From NCBI GenBank assembly GCA_022495005.1, contig JAGYXB010002069.1:1612001-1676000 (forward strand): a DNA stretch of 64,000 nucleotides. Reading direction: 5' to 3'. The DNA is from Rhyacophila brunnea. Its lineage: Eukaryota > Arthropoda > Insecta > Trichoptera > Rhyacophilidae. The number at the start of each line of letters is the position of its first letter. Position 1 is the first letter of the stretch. Below the pieces are notes generated by a model, which had not been told where the DNA came from, did not search any database, and saw only the letters and a program-made list of their open reading frames with translations. Positions 23,670-36,248 of the stretch are shown here, in pieces. Both the position numbers and the translations under genes were made by a program.

Positions 23670-24032
23670 CAATGACATTATTATGGACGAAGCATCTGGA
23701 AAAAAAATGACACTCACTTTTTTGTCGGGTCTGCCGAATGGCATAATCTGTTCTAACGCCATTACAATAAAGGTGATATTGCTATAAATTCTCGATGCTT
23801 CTTGTCGGGTCTGCCGAATGGTTCGGTTCGAACGGATTCGCTCAAACGAACGTTTATACTAGAAACACTATTCTAACGCCATTACAATAAAGGTGATATT
23901 GCTATAAATTCTCGATGCGTGATATCGCATAATGGATATTGCGTGACGTCTACCTATGCACGTGCGAATGTTACGTTTGAATTTACTTGCTAGCTACTGT
24001 ACTGAATGCGTCGTCCATTAATAATGTCATTG
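23670..24032 (+). mobile_element. Small hAT-type element with perfect target duplication
   Basis: The element (363 bp) starts CAATGACATTATTATGGACG and ends with the inverted counterpart CGTCCATTAATAATGTCATTG. It is flanked by cctattac on both sides, a perfect 8-bp duplication. Inside, a segment containing gtcgggtctgccgaatgg and ctaacgccattacaataaag is present twice in tandem (about 23731-23800 and 23807-23918). The second unit has an extra ~45 bp with ggttcgaacggattcgc. No coding sequence. Confidence 0.92.
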
Positions 24033-24040
24033 CCTATTAC

Positions 24041-25010
24041 CCATATTAAGAGATTTCCCAAAGGAAGGTACATCTTGAAACCTTTTTGGTAGGTACCTAG
24101 TAGACTAAAGGTAAGGTTTAAAGTGCCTATTTGGAAAGTTGAGCTTGTTTAGGCTTAGATATCACATCATAGTTAGTATTGAACTGGAGCTAATTCAATT
24201 TGGGAAGAGAATAATTTTTCTTACAGCTATATGAAGGAATATACGAGTAGGTACACGGAGGAATTCTAATATATATTTTTAATACATTGTAAGTACCAAT
24301 GAACTATTGTTTACTAGTCCTACTGGCAATCACATACCATGTCGTTAGGCAGGACTTGCGTTGCTTAGGACAAGACATTCTAAGAGGGCGATAGATTAGA
24401 GAAAGAATACGAATAATACAACTTTTGATGATAGATTATAAAATTCTTAAGTTTTCGTCTTGGACTCAAGGTTGGGAGACACTGTTTTGGACTCTGAAAA
24501 CTAGATCCATAAGACAAAGAATTCATTTAAAGATTATAATAAATATTTGTGTTAGACAGGACGTTTTTATAATTATAAAATAAACCTATGCATATAGGCA
24601 CATCATTAATTATTGTAATCCACACATACAATGCTGGATCGTCTTAACTAATGATATTATGCAAAGACGTTGTAACTAATGTGTATTTTATTAAAATCTC
24701 CCCTCACTAAACCTAAACCTTGTTTCTGAGAAAGCCAACGGTAAAGCTAATATTGTGGCCCTTATCTCAGTGTACTCCTGCGGCTCGTGGAAATGTATGA
24801 TATTATACTTCGGCTTATAATTAATTTTAATTATAATATATTGATCCAAGAGACTGCGCTGCCAGACTGGAAAATCTAACCACGAGTGCCGCAAAGGTTA
24901 ATCCTCAACAACCTGTGAGTTTCATATAACTAGGCTCTAGGCTTTTAGTAAGTACTGAATATACTTAGATTCAAGTACCTATGTATATATTATTATCAAG
25001 TCTTCTTCAT
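24041..25010. other. Unassigned intronic sequence
   Basis: AT-rich, with no repeat partner noticed in the window. The short minus-strand frame at 24691-24894 has no recognised motif. Confidence 0.4.
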
Positions 25011-25196
25011 ATTGTGCCATCCCCTAGCGGAGGTCGGCCACCATCAAGGCGATCTTAGATTTGTCGTCTGCTACCCGGAACAGTTCAGTGGAGCTGCACT
25101 CGTAGCAATCACGGAGGTTCTTAAGCCACGAAATGCGGCGCTGTCCTCTGCTACGCTTTCCATTGATCTTTCCTTGAATGACATTGTTGGAATGCT
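25011..25196 (-). pseudogene. Non-LTR (RTE-like) reverse transcriptase C-terminal tail, copy 2
   Basis: The minus strand reads KINGKRSRGQRRISWLKNLR, then the CSSTELFR and KSKIALMVADLR words and a stop. It is the same tail as at 9425-9748, but the SWLKNLR tryptophan codon is intact here. The copy stops abruptly at about 25196, directly against the Jockey/CR1 fragment, so it is either severely 5'-truncated or was cut by that insertion. Confidence 0.85.
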
Positions 25197-25199
25197 CAA

Positions 25200-25795
25200 A
25201 TCAAATTTATTTATTCTACGTACAATGAACATAACAAATTATAAATTCAAAGCGTTCACGACATAACATACAATAAGTGTTAATAATTTTTAAATATAAA
25301 AATACAGAGAAGTGTGAGTTAATAATACAATTAGAAATAAAATAAGAAAAGAAATAAAATAAAATAACAAAATAAAAGTAGATGGAAGCACACAGAGTGA
25401 ACTTTGATAGACCCTGTCTTAAAAAAAATATAAAACAACGTTCACCTAAATTCACCCTCACGTAAGTGGAATATATCAATATCCGAAGCGATTTCATTAA
25501 ACATGGTTATTGCCCTCCCAATTGGCATTACTAATGGCAGGTTAGTTCTGCTCCGTGGGAGAACAAACAACGGATGCCCTCGATTCCCAAGGTAATTATC
25601 AGAGACACACAAGCCAACACCACCAAGAATGGCAGAGTTCACATTTACGCCGCGTATAAGTCTGAAAAAATATGTAGCTAAATAAAGATCCCTTCTAAAT
25701 TTTAAGCTACAGTATGTAAGCATCCCTAAGAGGCTGTAATTTTGTCGCGTTATGGCTGCGATAATACGTACTGTGTAATATGCACGTGTAAACAA
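25200..25795 (-). pseudogene. Jockey/CR1-type reverse transcriptase C-terminal tail with 3' end, copy 2
   Basis: A clean minus-strand frame of 117 residues (25442-25795) carries LLGMLTYCSLKFRRDLYLA, LIRGVNVN, a VPRSRTNL-like LPRSRTNLPLV block and IDIFHLREGEF. This order is the conserved C-terminus of Jockey/CR1-clade ORF2 proteins. Downstream to 25200 is the AT-rich 3' end. Palm-domain motifs are missing. It is the best preserved of the five copies here. Confidence 0.88.
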
Positions 25796-25899
25796 GGTAT
25801 TGCATTATATAATTATTAGGAACACATACAGTGACGATTGTTGCAAGATATAGGTATTGTATTGTGTTAATATCATTATTATACACGTACTTACCTGAC

Positions 25900-26260
25900 A
25901 TTGGTAATGCTAATTGGGAGGACAATTCAACAAAGTGTTGCCATCTCTTTCTATGCAGATTATAGGACAAAGGCGTTAAAATTATAGTATTTCTGTATAA
26001 AATATAGTACAGGAACATTTTTCGCCTAGAATCGTTTAAAATTATAGTATTTTGGAAAATTTTGGCGTAAAATTATAGTACCTATTTTGCATTTTTCGCG
26101 GAATCAAAATTATAGTATTGTACTATAATTATAGTACGGTTGGCAACACTGGTTCAACCTAGCTTGAAAGCTTCGGGAATTGGTATATTAATCCATTTAC
26201 GTGATAGTGAGTTTCGATATACGCTGTTTCCTGAATTCCTTGGACGAAGGTCTTTTTACG
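25900..26260 (+). pseudogene. Old Jockey/CR1-type fragment split by a small element
   Basis: Before the insertion (25900-25932) the words ctgacattggtaatgctaattgggagg match the (A)TGNA..GR codons of the better copies. After it (26152-26260) ttcaacctagcttgaaagcttcgg and a LRDSEFRYTLFPEFL-like reading continue the same order. The copy is far more diverged than 25200-25795. Confidence 0.7.
25933..26151. mobile_element. 219-bp hAT-like element with repeated AAAATTATAGTA words
   Basis: The ends (A)AGTGTTGCCA and TGGCAACACTG are inverted. The flanks attcaaca / gttcaacc match at 6 of 8 bases. The retrotransposon on either side reads continuously without the element, which supports insertion. The interior has at least five copies of aaaattatagtat-like words in irregular spacing, and a short palindrome tagtattgtactataattatagtac split over the right end. 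Confidence 0.8.
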
Positions 26261-27277
<1,017 letters not shown>

Positions 27278-27456
27278 TAAATCAATTCAATTTAGCCATG
27301 CACCAACTGTGAAAAATGTGACAGCCCAGCAGGCGAAAAATATAAATCGATTAATTAGATTCAATTGATATCGTTCAATTGCTATAAGTGAACATACTTT
27401 TACAAAATTCCCATCAAATATTTTTCTTCTTTGGCCAGTCGTTTGAGTAAACTAAG

Positions 27457-27725
27457 CATATTGAAAATCGTCTCGACTGGGATATGGTCAAAAATTAAAA
27501 CCACCGACAATGTTGCAACTCTCTTCCGCACACATAAGTGAGACCATGGCGGAACAGTGACGTCACGTGGCTAGTCGAAACGAATGAAAAAGCAACTTTT
27601 GCACATGCGCAATGGGACATTTTGCTATTCTACCTGCGTCCTATGTCGAGTAAATTGTCATACCAAAAATGTCCCATCGACGATAAGTGCTAAGTTACAT
27701 GTGTTTTGTGATTGACAATAAATAG
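27457..27725 (-). repeat. Old dispersed repeat, inverted partner of 22050-22366
   Basis: cattgaaaatcgtctcgact-like words at the left end and gtgttttgtgattga at the right mirror the 22-kb copy. The central cagtgacgtcacgtgg is GC-richer than the surroundings. Starts only about 215 bp after the kinase exon. Confidence 0.55.
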
Positions 27726-29151
27726 CTTCGACAGATTCGATGAGTTCTATGTGCGACCTGGCTAAGAATAAAATTCGTGTTTGTGACGTCATCTTTCGAT
27801 GTACATAAGATACAAACAAAATAATATTATTATTTTGTTTGTATTTTTGTTTTTATTTAATAAAAATAACAATACAATGCAGTTCCACCATGAATTGACA
27901 GTTAAGAAAATAAAAGAAATTGTTTGTATTTTTTAATTTCATCATCTTCTGCCTCGTTTCCAGCTTCCGTGGTAAAGTTTCCACCGTAATCCGAATATTT
28001 ATATTTTTGTGGTCCACTCCTTATTGAAACCACACTACAAAAGCAGTGAAGGGCCGCGGTTTACGCATGTTTGGTCTACACGATTTATTAAAATTAAATT
28101 ATTACAATTTATCCGTTTGTCATGGAAAATTCTTTAAAATATCTACGAATTTCAGATAGCAATCGCTCTGGTTGAACGGCACAGGTGACAAAAAAAAATG
28201 TTTTCCAGTTTATTTTTTTCTGGCTTAAAATACTTTAGCGCAATGATAAATCAGTTTTGAAAAATTCCCCGTCAAAAAGACTCCATTTGATGCATTCCTC
28301 TGCAGCTAATTGTCAATCCGAACGCAAGATGTCACTGAATCAAGTTTTTCATTCATCATTTTTTAAAATAGGAACACTTTTCTTTTCGAACGGCGGCATG
28401 CAAAAACAAAACAATAATATTGTGAAGAATTTCCATTGATGTTGCGTTTTCATGTCGGAAAAACTGACGCGCGTCTCGTTCGCTCGGATGTCATCCTCAC
28501 GGGCTTAGTATGTCACAGATATAATCGCAGTAGATCTCTCGATGAAAATAAAACTAAAAATAGGCCGCTTTTTCGTTTTACTTCTGGCAATAAAGATTAT
28601 TGGTCTTTTGATTGGCAAGCCGTCAAACCAGTTTCTTTGATGTCTGCATGGAAATTATTAAGCTATGATAGGTCCTACTTAGTACTATACCTACTTATTA
28701 TGCGCAGTATTTAGTGTTTCATGTTTTAGCATCATTAACCGGGGTCGTTTCACTGATTGCTCCTTCTGCTCTTCTCAGTCCCTAATTATTCGTTGCTACA
28801 CACCTCCCTGAATTTGACGAGTTCGTCGATCCAGCGTAGACTGTGGGGCGGCCCTGTGGCTGTTTAAGCGCGAAATATATTATGGTGCATGACGTCTACT
28901 ATCACGTGACGTCACAGTAAGCTGCCGCTATGGGGAAAAGTGTGTAATGTCGTTTTTCTTGGTGTTTAAAATGTTATCAGACTGATGCTCCAATACCGTA
29001 GCAAATTTTGAACCTTACATTGTCAGTTGGCAAAATCTGCCGAAATCACCAGAATAATAATGAGGTTACCTCACGTTGAATTGTACTGTATCGACACCTG
29101 CATGAATCAATGAACGTCTTTATCATCTTAAACATGCCTACATTTTTCGAC
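27726..29151. other. Unassigned intronic sequence
   Basis: Contains an A/T palindrome around 27811-27845 (acaaacaaaataatattatt and its mirror) and a cacgtgacgtcac word near 28903. Frames at 28257-28714 show no conserved protein. No SIK exon recognised. Confidence 0.4.
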
Positions 29152-29337
29152 AGTTAAAAATTGTCGCAATTAAGTATAACTCCTTTAGCATATTGGTCTA
29201 TGTGCGTGGGCGCGATACCCGAGAGATGCAGGATCGATTCTTAGTTCGGGGTGTCTTACCTTTTTCAAAAAGATTTTTTCTATTGGTTATAATATATTTT
29301 CTCAGAAGTGTTTTCAAAATTGTGTATGGTCAATTAA
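29152..29337 (+). repeat. tRNA-derived SINE family A, copy 2
   Basis: The degenerate head (gggcgcgatacccgagagatg, ggatcgattctt) is followed by the family body ttcaaaaagattttttctat and ataatatattttctcag. More diverged in the head than copies 1 and 3. Confidence 0.8.
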
Positions 29338-30559
29338 TGTTTATTTTGAATTAAATATTTGTATTTTATAAGTATATGATTATGACTCCATTATCTATTT
29401 TAGGTTTCTATATTATTTTACTATATGCCCTACAATCCTGTGTGAATCACTCACTGCCGTTCAATAACGGCACGGTTAGGACACGGATATTTTACGTCGA
29501 CTTTAAAACGAGGAGCTTTCAGAATAGCCCGTAAAGAAAGTTCGTAGACCGCGATATTGCTTTGTAAACCTCTCGGGAAATACCCCAAAATACAAGCTCT
29601 GAGCCACTAGGATGTTGACCAAGTGGAAACGTATACGGGGAGGAAACATATTAGCGGTAATGGCTTCGAAAACAATGCCCTATTGTGCATAATGTGTAAC
29701 CTATTCTATTGTCCGTTGAGAAATTCTTTGTCTATCAGCCAAGCTTATTAATTATGTACCTACTGTTTGTTTGGATATTTTAAGAGAGAATATGTTTCGG
29801 GGTGTCTTTAATGGGTCGGATATCGATACCTACCTGTAATGATAACAATGGCCATTGGAGAGGAACGGATACTCATCTTATGAGGGTTGCGCGGTTTTAA
29901 TGTCTGCTCATTTAATTCATATTATGCCTATAAAATAGACGCAGAATTGTCCGAAATATGCGGCCGACGCAAATGCTCGAATATGACAATTTAGAGCAAT
30001 GGTTATATTATGATGTTTCAAATAATCATTTTTGTTGTATTAAATTTTAACTAAACGTGCTTTTTTAAATTTCGTGCGGGGGCAACTACCTATTGATTGT
30101 AATGAATTATTTTTCGACCAAACGGACGAAAAGAGATCGCTTAGAATTAATACGCATTAGAGTAATTTCGCAAAGGTGAAAATATTCCATAAGCTATATG
30201 TGTACTACTCATACTTAGTTTCTACAATTTAATTTCTGAAGGAATAAAAATCGATAAAGTTACGATAGATATTACAGATTTCATTTCTTAAATGTTTCGA
30301 CGCAAACGATTGTTATTTCGTTTGAGTTTTTTTAAAACCTCTGAAAATTTGATAGCTAACAAAACTAAAAATCGAAAAAATATTTAGCTTCTATTCACAG
30401 AAATGTATCTATCTTTAAAAATATCGACATTTTGTTTTATTCTTTAGAATCTTTAGTTGTTTTCTATACTTAAAAGTACCCAACGGTTTTTTATATTTTC
30501 GAATTACTAACTTAAAGTTAATATAAATAAAAAATTAGCAAACATAATAATATGTTGGG
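29338..30559. other. Unassigned intronic sequence
   Basis: No gene or repeat partner recognised. Strongly AT-rich after 30000. Confidence 0.4.
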
Positions 30560-30690
30560 GTCGATCTACGGCTGGATGATGGCTTCCCCTAATTCCTTCA
30601 TCTCTTTTCGGTCCCTCTGCCACGTACATCCGTCAAATTTGACCACCTAGTTTTAGGGCGCCCCTCCGGTCGTTTACTATCCTTACTATG
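30560..30690 (-). pseudogene. Non-LTR reverse transcriptase terminal scrap
   Basis: On the minus strand one frame gives WQRDRKEMKELGEAIIQP followed by a stop, preceded in another frame by GRPKTRWSNLTDV. This is the usual end of RTE-like ORF2 proteins (GRP.TRW...W...A.DR..W). At least one frameshift separates the two parts. Confidence 0.65.
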
Positions 30691-30850
30691 ACATGGCGAC
30701 CTCTATTCCATTATAAGTTGTAGGTACTTACCTAATAATAGTTGTTTTATTTATTTTAACTTTGTTTTGTTCACGAAAACATGGTTAACGCAATCAGACG
30801 TGAATCAAGACGTGATATATTTTTAAAAATAATTATTGAGCAGGAGTTCT

Positions 30851-30983
30851 GGTTTTTCAATTTGTGTTTGGAGTCAGAGTATGTACCTGATAGGTTGAGC
30901 AAGTGACCAACAGCCATTTCTCGTAAACAAAAATACACTCAGTTGAGGCCCTTATAATCTTATTAGGATCGAACATGGTCATG
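30851..30983 (+). repeat. SINE family B, headless fragment
   Basis: ggtttttcaatttgtgtttg, ataggttgagcaagtg, catttctcgtaaa and cttattaggatcgaacatgg follow the same order as the body of 44660-44874. The tRNA-like head is missing. Confidence 0.75.
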
Positions 30984-31224
30984 TTAGAGCCCCGAATCCT
31001 TTGAGCCTATATTTGTATTCTTATTAAATATTAGTAAGCAGCATAATGAACGTCTGAGAATGCAATGCATTTGATAAAGATTTGCTTTGTTCTTATCAAT
31101 TTAAGCCACTGGAATGTAATGCATCTTTATCGTTCATTGTTTCAAACTTATTTCTAGTTGTTTTATATAGGTATCCACTTATAATACTGTATTATATTAA
31201 TGAAGTTTGTTTTATATAGAATCA

Positions 31225-31390
31225 ACGCATCAACACATCTCAAACTGTGTGGCATGTCATGAACGACTGCCCTATACTAGAAAGGGAGCGATGTACTCTC
31301 AGGACTCTGTGTAGACAGCATAACCATGAAATTGACCTCCAAAAGCTTCATGAAGTACTAAGCTATAGAACAATACACTAAAACTACACA
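31225..31390 (+). pseudogene. Reverse transcriptase C-terminal scrap
   Basis: The + strand reads TVWHVMNDCPILERERCTLR followed by a QHNHEIDLQKLHEVL segment. The H..NDCP...RER pattern is typical of the zinc-knuckle-like end of Jockey/R1-type ORF2 proteins. It is short, with nothing recognisable on either side. Confidence 0.55.
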
Positions 31391-31444
31391 CAATATTTAA
31401 TTCTGGCCATAAAGAAAATTAAAGATATAAATGGAGGAACATAA

Positions 31445-31512
31445 TTAGCCACACATCAATGCAACTAACCCTCCCAACCACCTAATACGAAAAAGCAAGG
31501 GCATGGTTATTT
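31445..31512 (+). repeat. SINE family C tail fragment
   Basis: caaccacctaatacgaaaaa and gcaagggcatggttatt match the tail of the SINE at 37589-37777 (accaccttgtacgacaaagc, aaggacatggttatt). The head is absent. Confidence 0.55.
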
Positions 31513-33779
31513 ATATTTAAAAAAAAAACATAGCTTTTCGATTTAGTTTTAATTCAACCTTAAAGAAGGATCACATCACTGTATCAAATCAAACTATTTA
31601 CAAGTTATTGTCTGAAACATAATCTATTATATTATACATATGTATTCAAACATAGCCAGTTTAAATATAAAATGTGTTTATATGAAGTTGATCCCGCCGT
31701 TCCGTAAAAGTTCTGGTAAAAGTATGAAAATGTCAGCTAAAATGAAATTCATTTCAAAATCTGCCGACAAACTATTTAATAATGTACTTATCAGGAATGA
31801 TATCGGTTGATTTTTTATTCGTCATTCTTGACATATCAGCTTTAGTAAAAAAAACTGAATGAAGTAGGTAAGTACGTCTGTATATTTTTATATGGAGTAA
31901 AAAAACCGTATTAATTTATCGATTGGCGTCGGAAAGGAACAAAAGGGTCGGTACACAATAGTAAATTGAATTTGCTGATAAAAATTATCATCGGTCTATT
32001 TGCAATTCGTTCAAATACAATATTTCCGTTGCATTATATTACTGTCAATAAATAATACAATACGATGAACGGCCTTTGTGCATAACTTGTTAATTTTTAT
32101 CACGTAGGTATGTGATTTCAGATTTAAGTCCAATCTCGACAACACACGTCATAAGTTTCCTAATAAATATTTATAATCTTAGACAACAATTATTATATTA
32201 TAAACTCAATATAAGGATGTTGGAAAAAACAGCTTTTTATGTCTTATTTGTGTAATAATCACAGATAAAAGAAGGCAAAGAAATGCTATTACTATATTCA
32301 TAGAGATTTGTAATTCGATGTAAGATTAATCGTTTGACCTGAACAGACAAAAGACACGATATCTAGTGACGCTAGCGCTCACGATCGCCGGAGCTGGTTA
32401 CATGTAAATTGCATGTAAAACATTTCACCGTGGCACAATTCGCCGTGAGCTTTTTATCAGAAAGAGGTGACCGTATGGAGTATACTATACGTTCTCCAAT
32501 TTTATTAGATTCAATAGTGTGTGTAATAAGTGTAATACGGCGAACTGCATACGTACAAGTTGCGAGCTAGCGAGTAGCGGCCCTAAGTTAGTCGATCGCT
32601 ACCCGTCAAAATAGCTAAGGGTAGATAGATAGTTCTCAAGTACCTAATTGTGTTTTGTCGAACCCGACTGTAAATGAAGTACCTGTTATCAATTAACTAT
32701 CCCTCTAATCCAAATCCTATCCTATTCCAAATTATATTATGCTCAAGACTATTCCAAAAAGAAATAATATGCAGGAGGTTTCAGCAGTGGATATTTTTCT
32801 GGAGACCCTCGTGAACCACAGTGGGACGCGATAATAATTCTTTATGTACGGTGGAATAGATTGGTAAAGTATCACTGACTTACGACCTTCCACTGTCCTA
32901 TTGAAAAGAAACCAATCGATTAGCGTTAATTTCTGGAACCCCGCAAACTGCAGTCATAATTATGCAAATTTCATTACGTCAAAGGCAGTGTCAATGAGCA
33001 CCAAATCAGAATCTTATTATTCAGGAAACGATGCGTGCTAATTTCTTTGGCGAGTCACTAAATCGTGACTTTCACACTCAACTGGGCATACTATTGTGTA
33101 TGCATACTTACATTTCGAATTTGTTTTATTTTGTGACGTCATTGGTTTAGTGCCGAACTGGCGATTGGCGACATCACTTTGTCTATGCACTTGTAGGTAC
33201 TTTAAAGTGTTACTAACTCGCAGGGACATTGAACGGGATCATCAGCTGATCGCAATAATTAATCATATTTACAAGTTTTTAAGTAATTACTAATTAGATA
33301 TGTATTTTAAGATTGCATACATGCATTCTACTCGTATGTCAAAGAAAATATTATAAAGCATGTGTGTTTTTATCACCATGCGTCATCTGATGTCATGTGT
33401 CGCTGGTTCGGCAAATTCTGTATGAATGTGATTTTGTCCCCAGTGCATGGAACCAACAGGTTGGGTAAGTGGCTAACATCCATTATTTCTTGTAAAAAAT
33501 CCTGTTAAGTAACTTCTATCGGTAGGCGACCAATGTCGGCATCGGATTGTAGTGCCAGTGAAGAAGAGAAAATAATGCTTCCTTGCATTTTTCTCGGTTT
33601 AAAGTTCGATGATTCAGTTAGCTTTAGTTTAGAACGTGATCCTTTAGTATCGCGTACCAGATACCACTGTATGACCACATTTTTAAGGGTTAATTTTACC
33701 TGATATGACTAGTAAGTATATTTTTAGAGGTTTTTCAAAATCACCCATTTTCCATTAAACACAATAAATTGTATCATTA
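31513..33779. other. Unassigned intronic sequence
   Basis: No exon recognised. A possible weak SINE B remnant lies at about 33450-33505 (aacaggttgggtaagtggc, taacatccatt). The 32330-32650 stretch is somewhat GC-richer, but no function could be assigned. Confidence 0.4.
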
Positions 33780-34290
33780 GGTATGCCTACATACTGTAGT
33801 CTGCAATTTAGAAGAGATCTTTATTTAGCTATGTATTTTTTCGACTTATACGAGGTATATGAGAACTCTGCCGTTCTGGGCAGTGTTGACCTGTATGTCC
33901 CTGATAACCATCTTAGAAATATAGTTGTTTATTCTCCCAAGGTGCAGAACCAACCTGCCACTGGTAATGCCTATTCATTGGGAGGGCGATAACTATGTTC
34001 AACCAAATTGCTTCGTGTGTTGATGTATTCCACTTGAGTGAGGGTGAGTTTAGGTGGACGCTATTTTATAAATTCTTAAAATAAGGTCTCCTTAGCAAAC
34101 GCGGTGTACTTCTTTGAACTTCTATAGATGTTTAATTGTATTTTCACTGCTTTTGTATGTTTATATTATGTTCTCTTTCTATATTTTCATTTTTATCGTT
34201 TTTATTACCTTTCTTCTTTATAATAATGTTTCATGTCATGTTGTGAACGTCTTAATCTTATAATTTATAATGTCCACAATATGCAAAAAA
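33780..34290 (+). pseudogene. Jockey/CR1-type reverse transcriptase tail with 3' end, copy 3
   Basis: The frame from 33783 encodes TYCSLQFRRDLYLAMYFFDL, then a VPDNHLRN word and QNQPATGNAYS, closely parallel to 25442-25795. It then breaks by frameshift before the FHL..GEF end. The 3' untranslated words tatgtttatattatgttctc and catgttgtgaacgtctta follow. The orientation is the same as the kinase exon. Confidence 0.85.
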
Positions 34291-34592
34291 AAGTGGATTT
34301 GTGTATTGTTAAGAAACCATTAAGAAAATGGAAGTCATATTATAATTTATGTTCGATTAATAATTTTCATTGTGATTTTGATTTCCATAGAAATAAGTTG
34401 TTGATAATATTATACTTAATAATAATAATATGCTGAATCGATTCAGTTGAATGTTTGAAATAGTCTTTTCAGTGTCCACTTTAATTACCTAGTGATTTAT
34501 TTATAATATGATTATAATAGGTACTCAGCTATTTTGTCTAAATATCCCTGAACTGGCGAACAATAAAAATGTAATTTGAGTAGTACCTATAT

Positions 34593-35365
34593 CAGGGTTG
34601 GCGAACCTTTTTACGCACGCGTGCCAAAATTTCCCAGATAATATATTTCGACTGTCTGACAGCAGTTTTTTATGGCGACAAAAAAGTTTTCTAAAAAAAA
34701 ATACTTTTTAAGAATTCTATTAAAATAGCTTAAAAATACAATTGAGCTCCTGGTATTCTTTCTGTCAACGTATTTCTAGCCGAAGGCATATCTTTTATTC
34801 TTTGAATATTTTGTTCCTTGTTTTCAAAATTCTCAAAGAGATCGTGGAAGCATTTAAACCACTCATCTTTCATATTATATTCTCTACCACTGAATGGTTT
34901 CCCATTTTTAGAGATTATGTTTGAGGTAATATAACAAGCAGTTATTATATTTGAATAACTGCCGATAATTAATTTCACAAGGTTTGTTGATTGAATATTT
35001 TATTTTTAATTGCCCGACCATAAGGACCGACCTATACAATTGTATATTTACATTAAAGGTAATGATTATTCTTTAAAATGATTTGCCTGTTATTTTTTAT
35101 ACAATACGATTTGTCATTTACGCATGAATTTCGTCGTTTCAGTTTGCGCATCGATTGGTAAACATGATACGCATGGCTATGTCATAATATTTTTTTAATA
35201 TTAGGTACTCATATATAAGTACGCTCATATTTATTTACCTATAAAACTTTTTTATAAAAAACATTTTTTAAATGTAATATAAAACAGTAATTTCTCTTCT
35301 CACCTAAATGAAACATTCGCGTGCCATGCAAGATCATCTCGCGTGCCATAGGTTCGCCATCCCTG
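34593..35365 (-). mobile_element. hAT deletion derivative with perfect target duplication
   Basis: The ends CAGGGTTGGCGAACCT and AGGTTCGCCATCCCTG are inverted with one mismatch. Identical acctatat flanks both sides, a perfect 8-bp duplication. The 773-bp element keeps a transposase piece (next entry). The TIR type is that of hAT elements related to GTF2IRD2-like transposases. acgcgtgcca-type words recur inside each end. Confidence 0.95.
34730..34978 (-). pseudogene. hAT transposase fragment (GTF2IRD2-like)
   Basis: An 82-residue minus-strand frame with NIISKNGKPFSGREYNMKD, then FENFENKEQNIQRIKDMPSA and RNTLTERI. It resembles the segment after the zinc finger in GTF2IRD2/SPIN-type hAT transposases (known pattern KPF..GEF...C...I..LPLSR.TV..R). 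Zinc finger, DDE core and dimerisation domain are all missing; the surrounding TIRs show it is an internally deleted element. Confidence 0.8.
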
Positions 35366-35741
35366 ACCTATATTATAATAATATCATGTAAGCAGTTTCG
35401 ATGGCTAGATATGACGCACGGACAAACGTCTTGAAGCGTGCCTTTATTGATTAAAGACACTCTTCAATCAATTATTATTTTGACATGCTATTCTACTTCA
35501 TGTCGGTTCACTCATTACTGGTTTAGGCGAGTCAATATACCTACACGTGGGCCGTTTCGGCCATTTAAATATTGTATGGAAAACTAATTATCGTCTTACC
35601 TACTGCTTTGTGTTATTGATCTATAATACCTATAGTATTAATATGTAGACAGTATTTATATATTTTTTAGTATTTATATTAACTATTTCTTTTATTCAAC
35701 GAATAATTCACAAGATCTAAGAATGTACCATTCTAATTATT
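35366..35741. other. Unassigned spacer
   Basis: AT-rich spacer between the hAT derivative and the solo LTR. No feature recognised. Confidence 0.4.
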
Positions 35742-35745
35742 GAAC

Positions 35746-36207
35746 TGTCATGCCCCTCCATTGTCGAAAGTGAAAACACGCTGTCACTTTTATTCTTTGT
35801 ATGGATTTTCGTCTGGATTCAGGACTTGAAGGTGGACAAATAACACACCGGAATTGTGATCAGAAACGGCGAGGTTTATTTACGTTAATATATTCTAAAT
35901 GGTTACATTTTTATACAAATTCTTTTCAATTTAATTTTGGCGGATAGCGAGGTTAACACTGCTTACTGCGTTGCTGTCAAAAATGCTTCTCTCACGCTAA
36001 AACAAACGGCCGCTTACGAGCGGTACAAATGCGGCGTTGCCGTTCGTATTTTTTGTAACGGCATCCAGACAATGTTGCCGGTCAGATATTTAACATTATT
36101 TAATTATTTTCGCAATCAACCCTTACTATTTGTTGGTTTGATACCGACTCGGGGCTCTCCAGATACACAGAGACATCCCCAAATGGGGACCATTCGGGGG
36201 TGTAACA
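35746..36207 (+). mobile_element. Solo LTR
   Basis: The 462-bp unit starts TGTCATGCCCCTCC and ends GGGGTGTAACA, the TGT...ACA termini of LTR retrotransposons. gaac lies immediately on both sides as a 4-bp duplication. No primer-binding site or internal coding region follows, so it is read as a recombination-derived solo LTR. A truncated relative lies at 40217-40567. The frame at 35937-36224 is inside the LTR and is not treated as a gene. Confidence 0.8.
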
Positions 36208-36248
36208 GAACCTACATAATTTAGAAGAGCGCTAATAAGCAGGTGTGA

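Noticed and set aside
23731..23918. Possible CRISPR-like repeat because of spaced identical units
   Set aside because: There are only two long tandem units inside a hAT MITE with its own ends and target duplication, in a eukaryotic context.
28900..28925. cacgtgacgtcac as a CRE/E-box enhancer for a SIK-CRTC feedback loop
   Set aside because: The word is suggestive because SIKs regulate CREB coactivators. However, gtgacgtca words are frequent in several mobile elements of this window, so a single match carries no weight.
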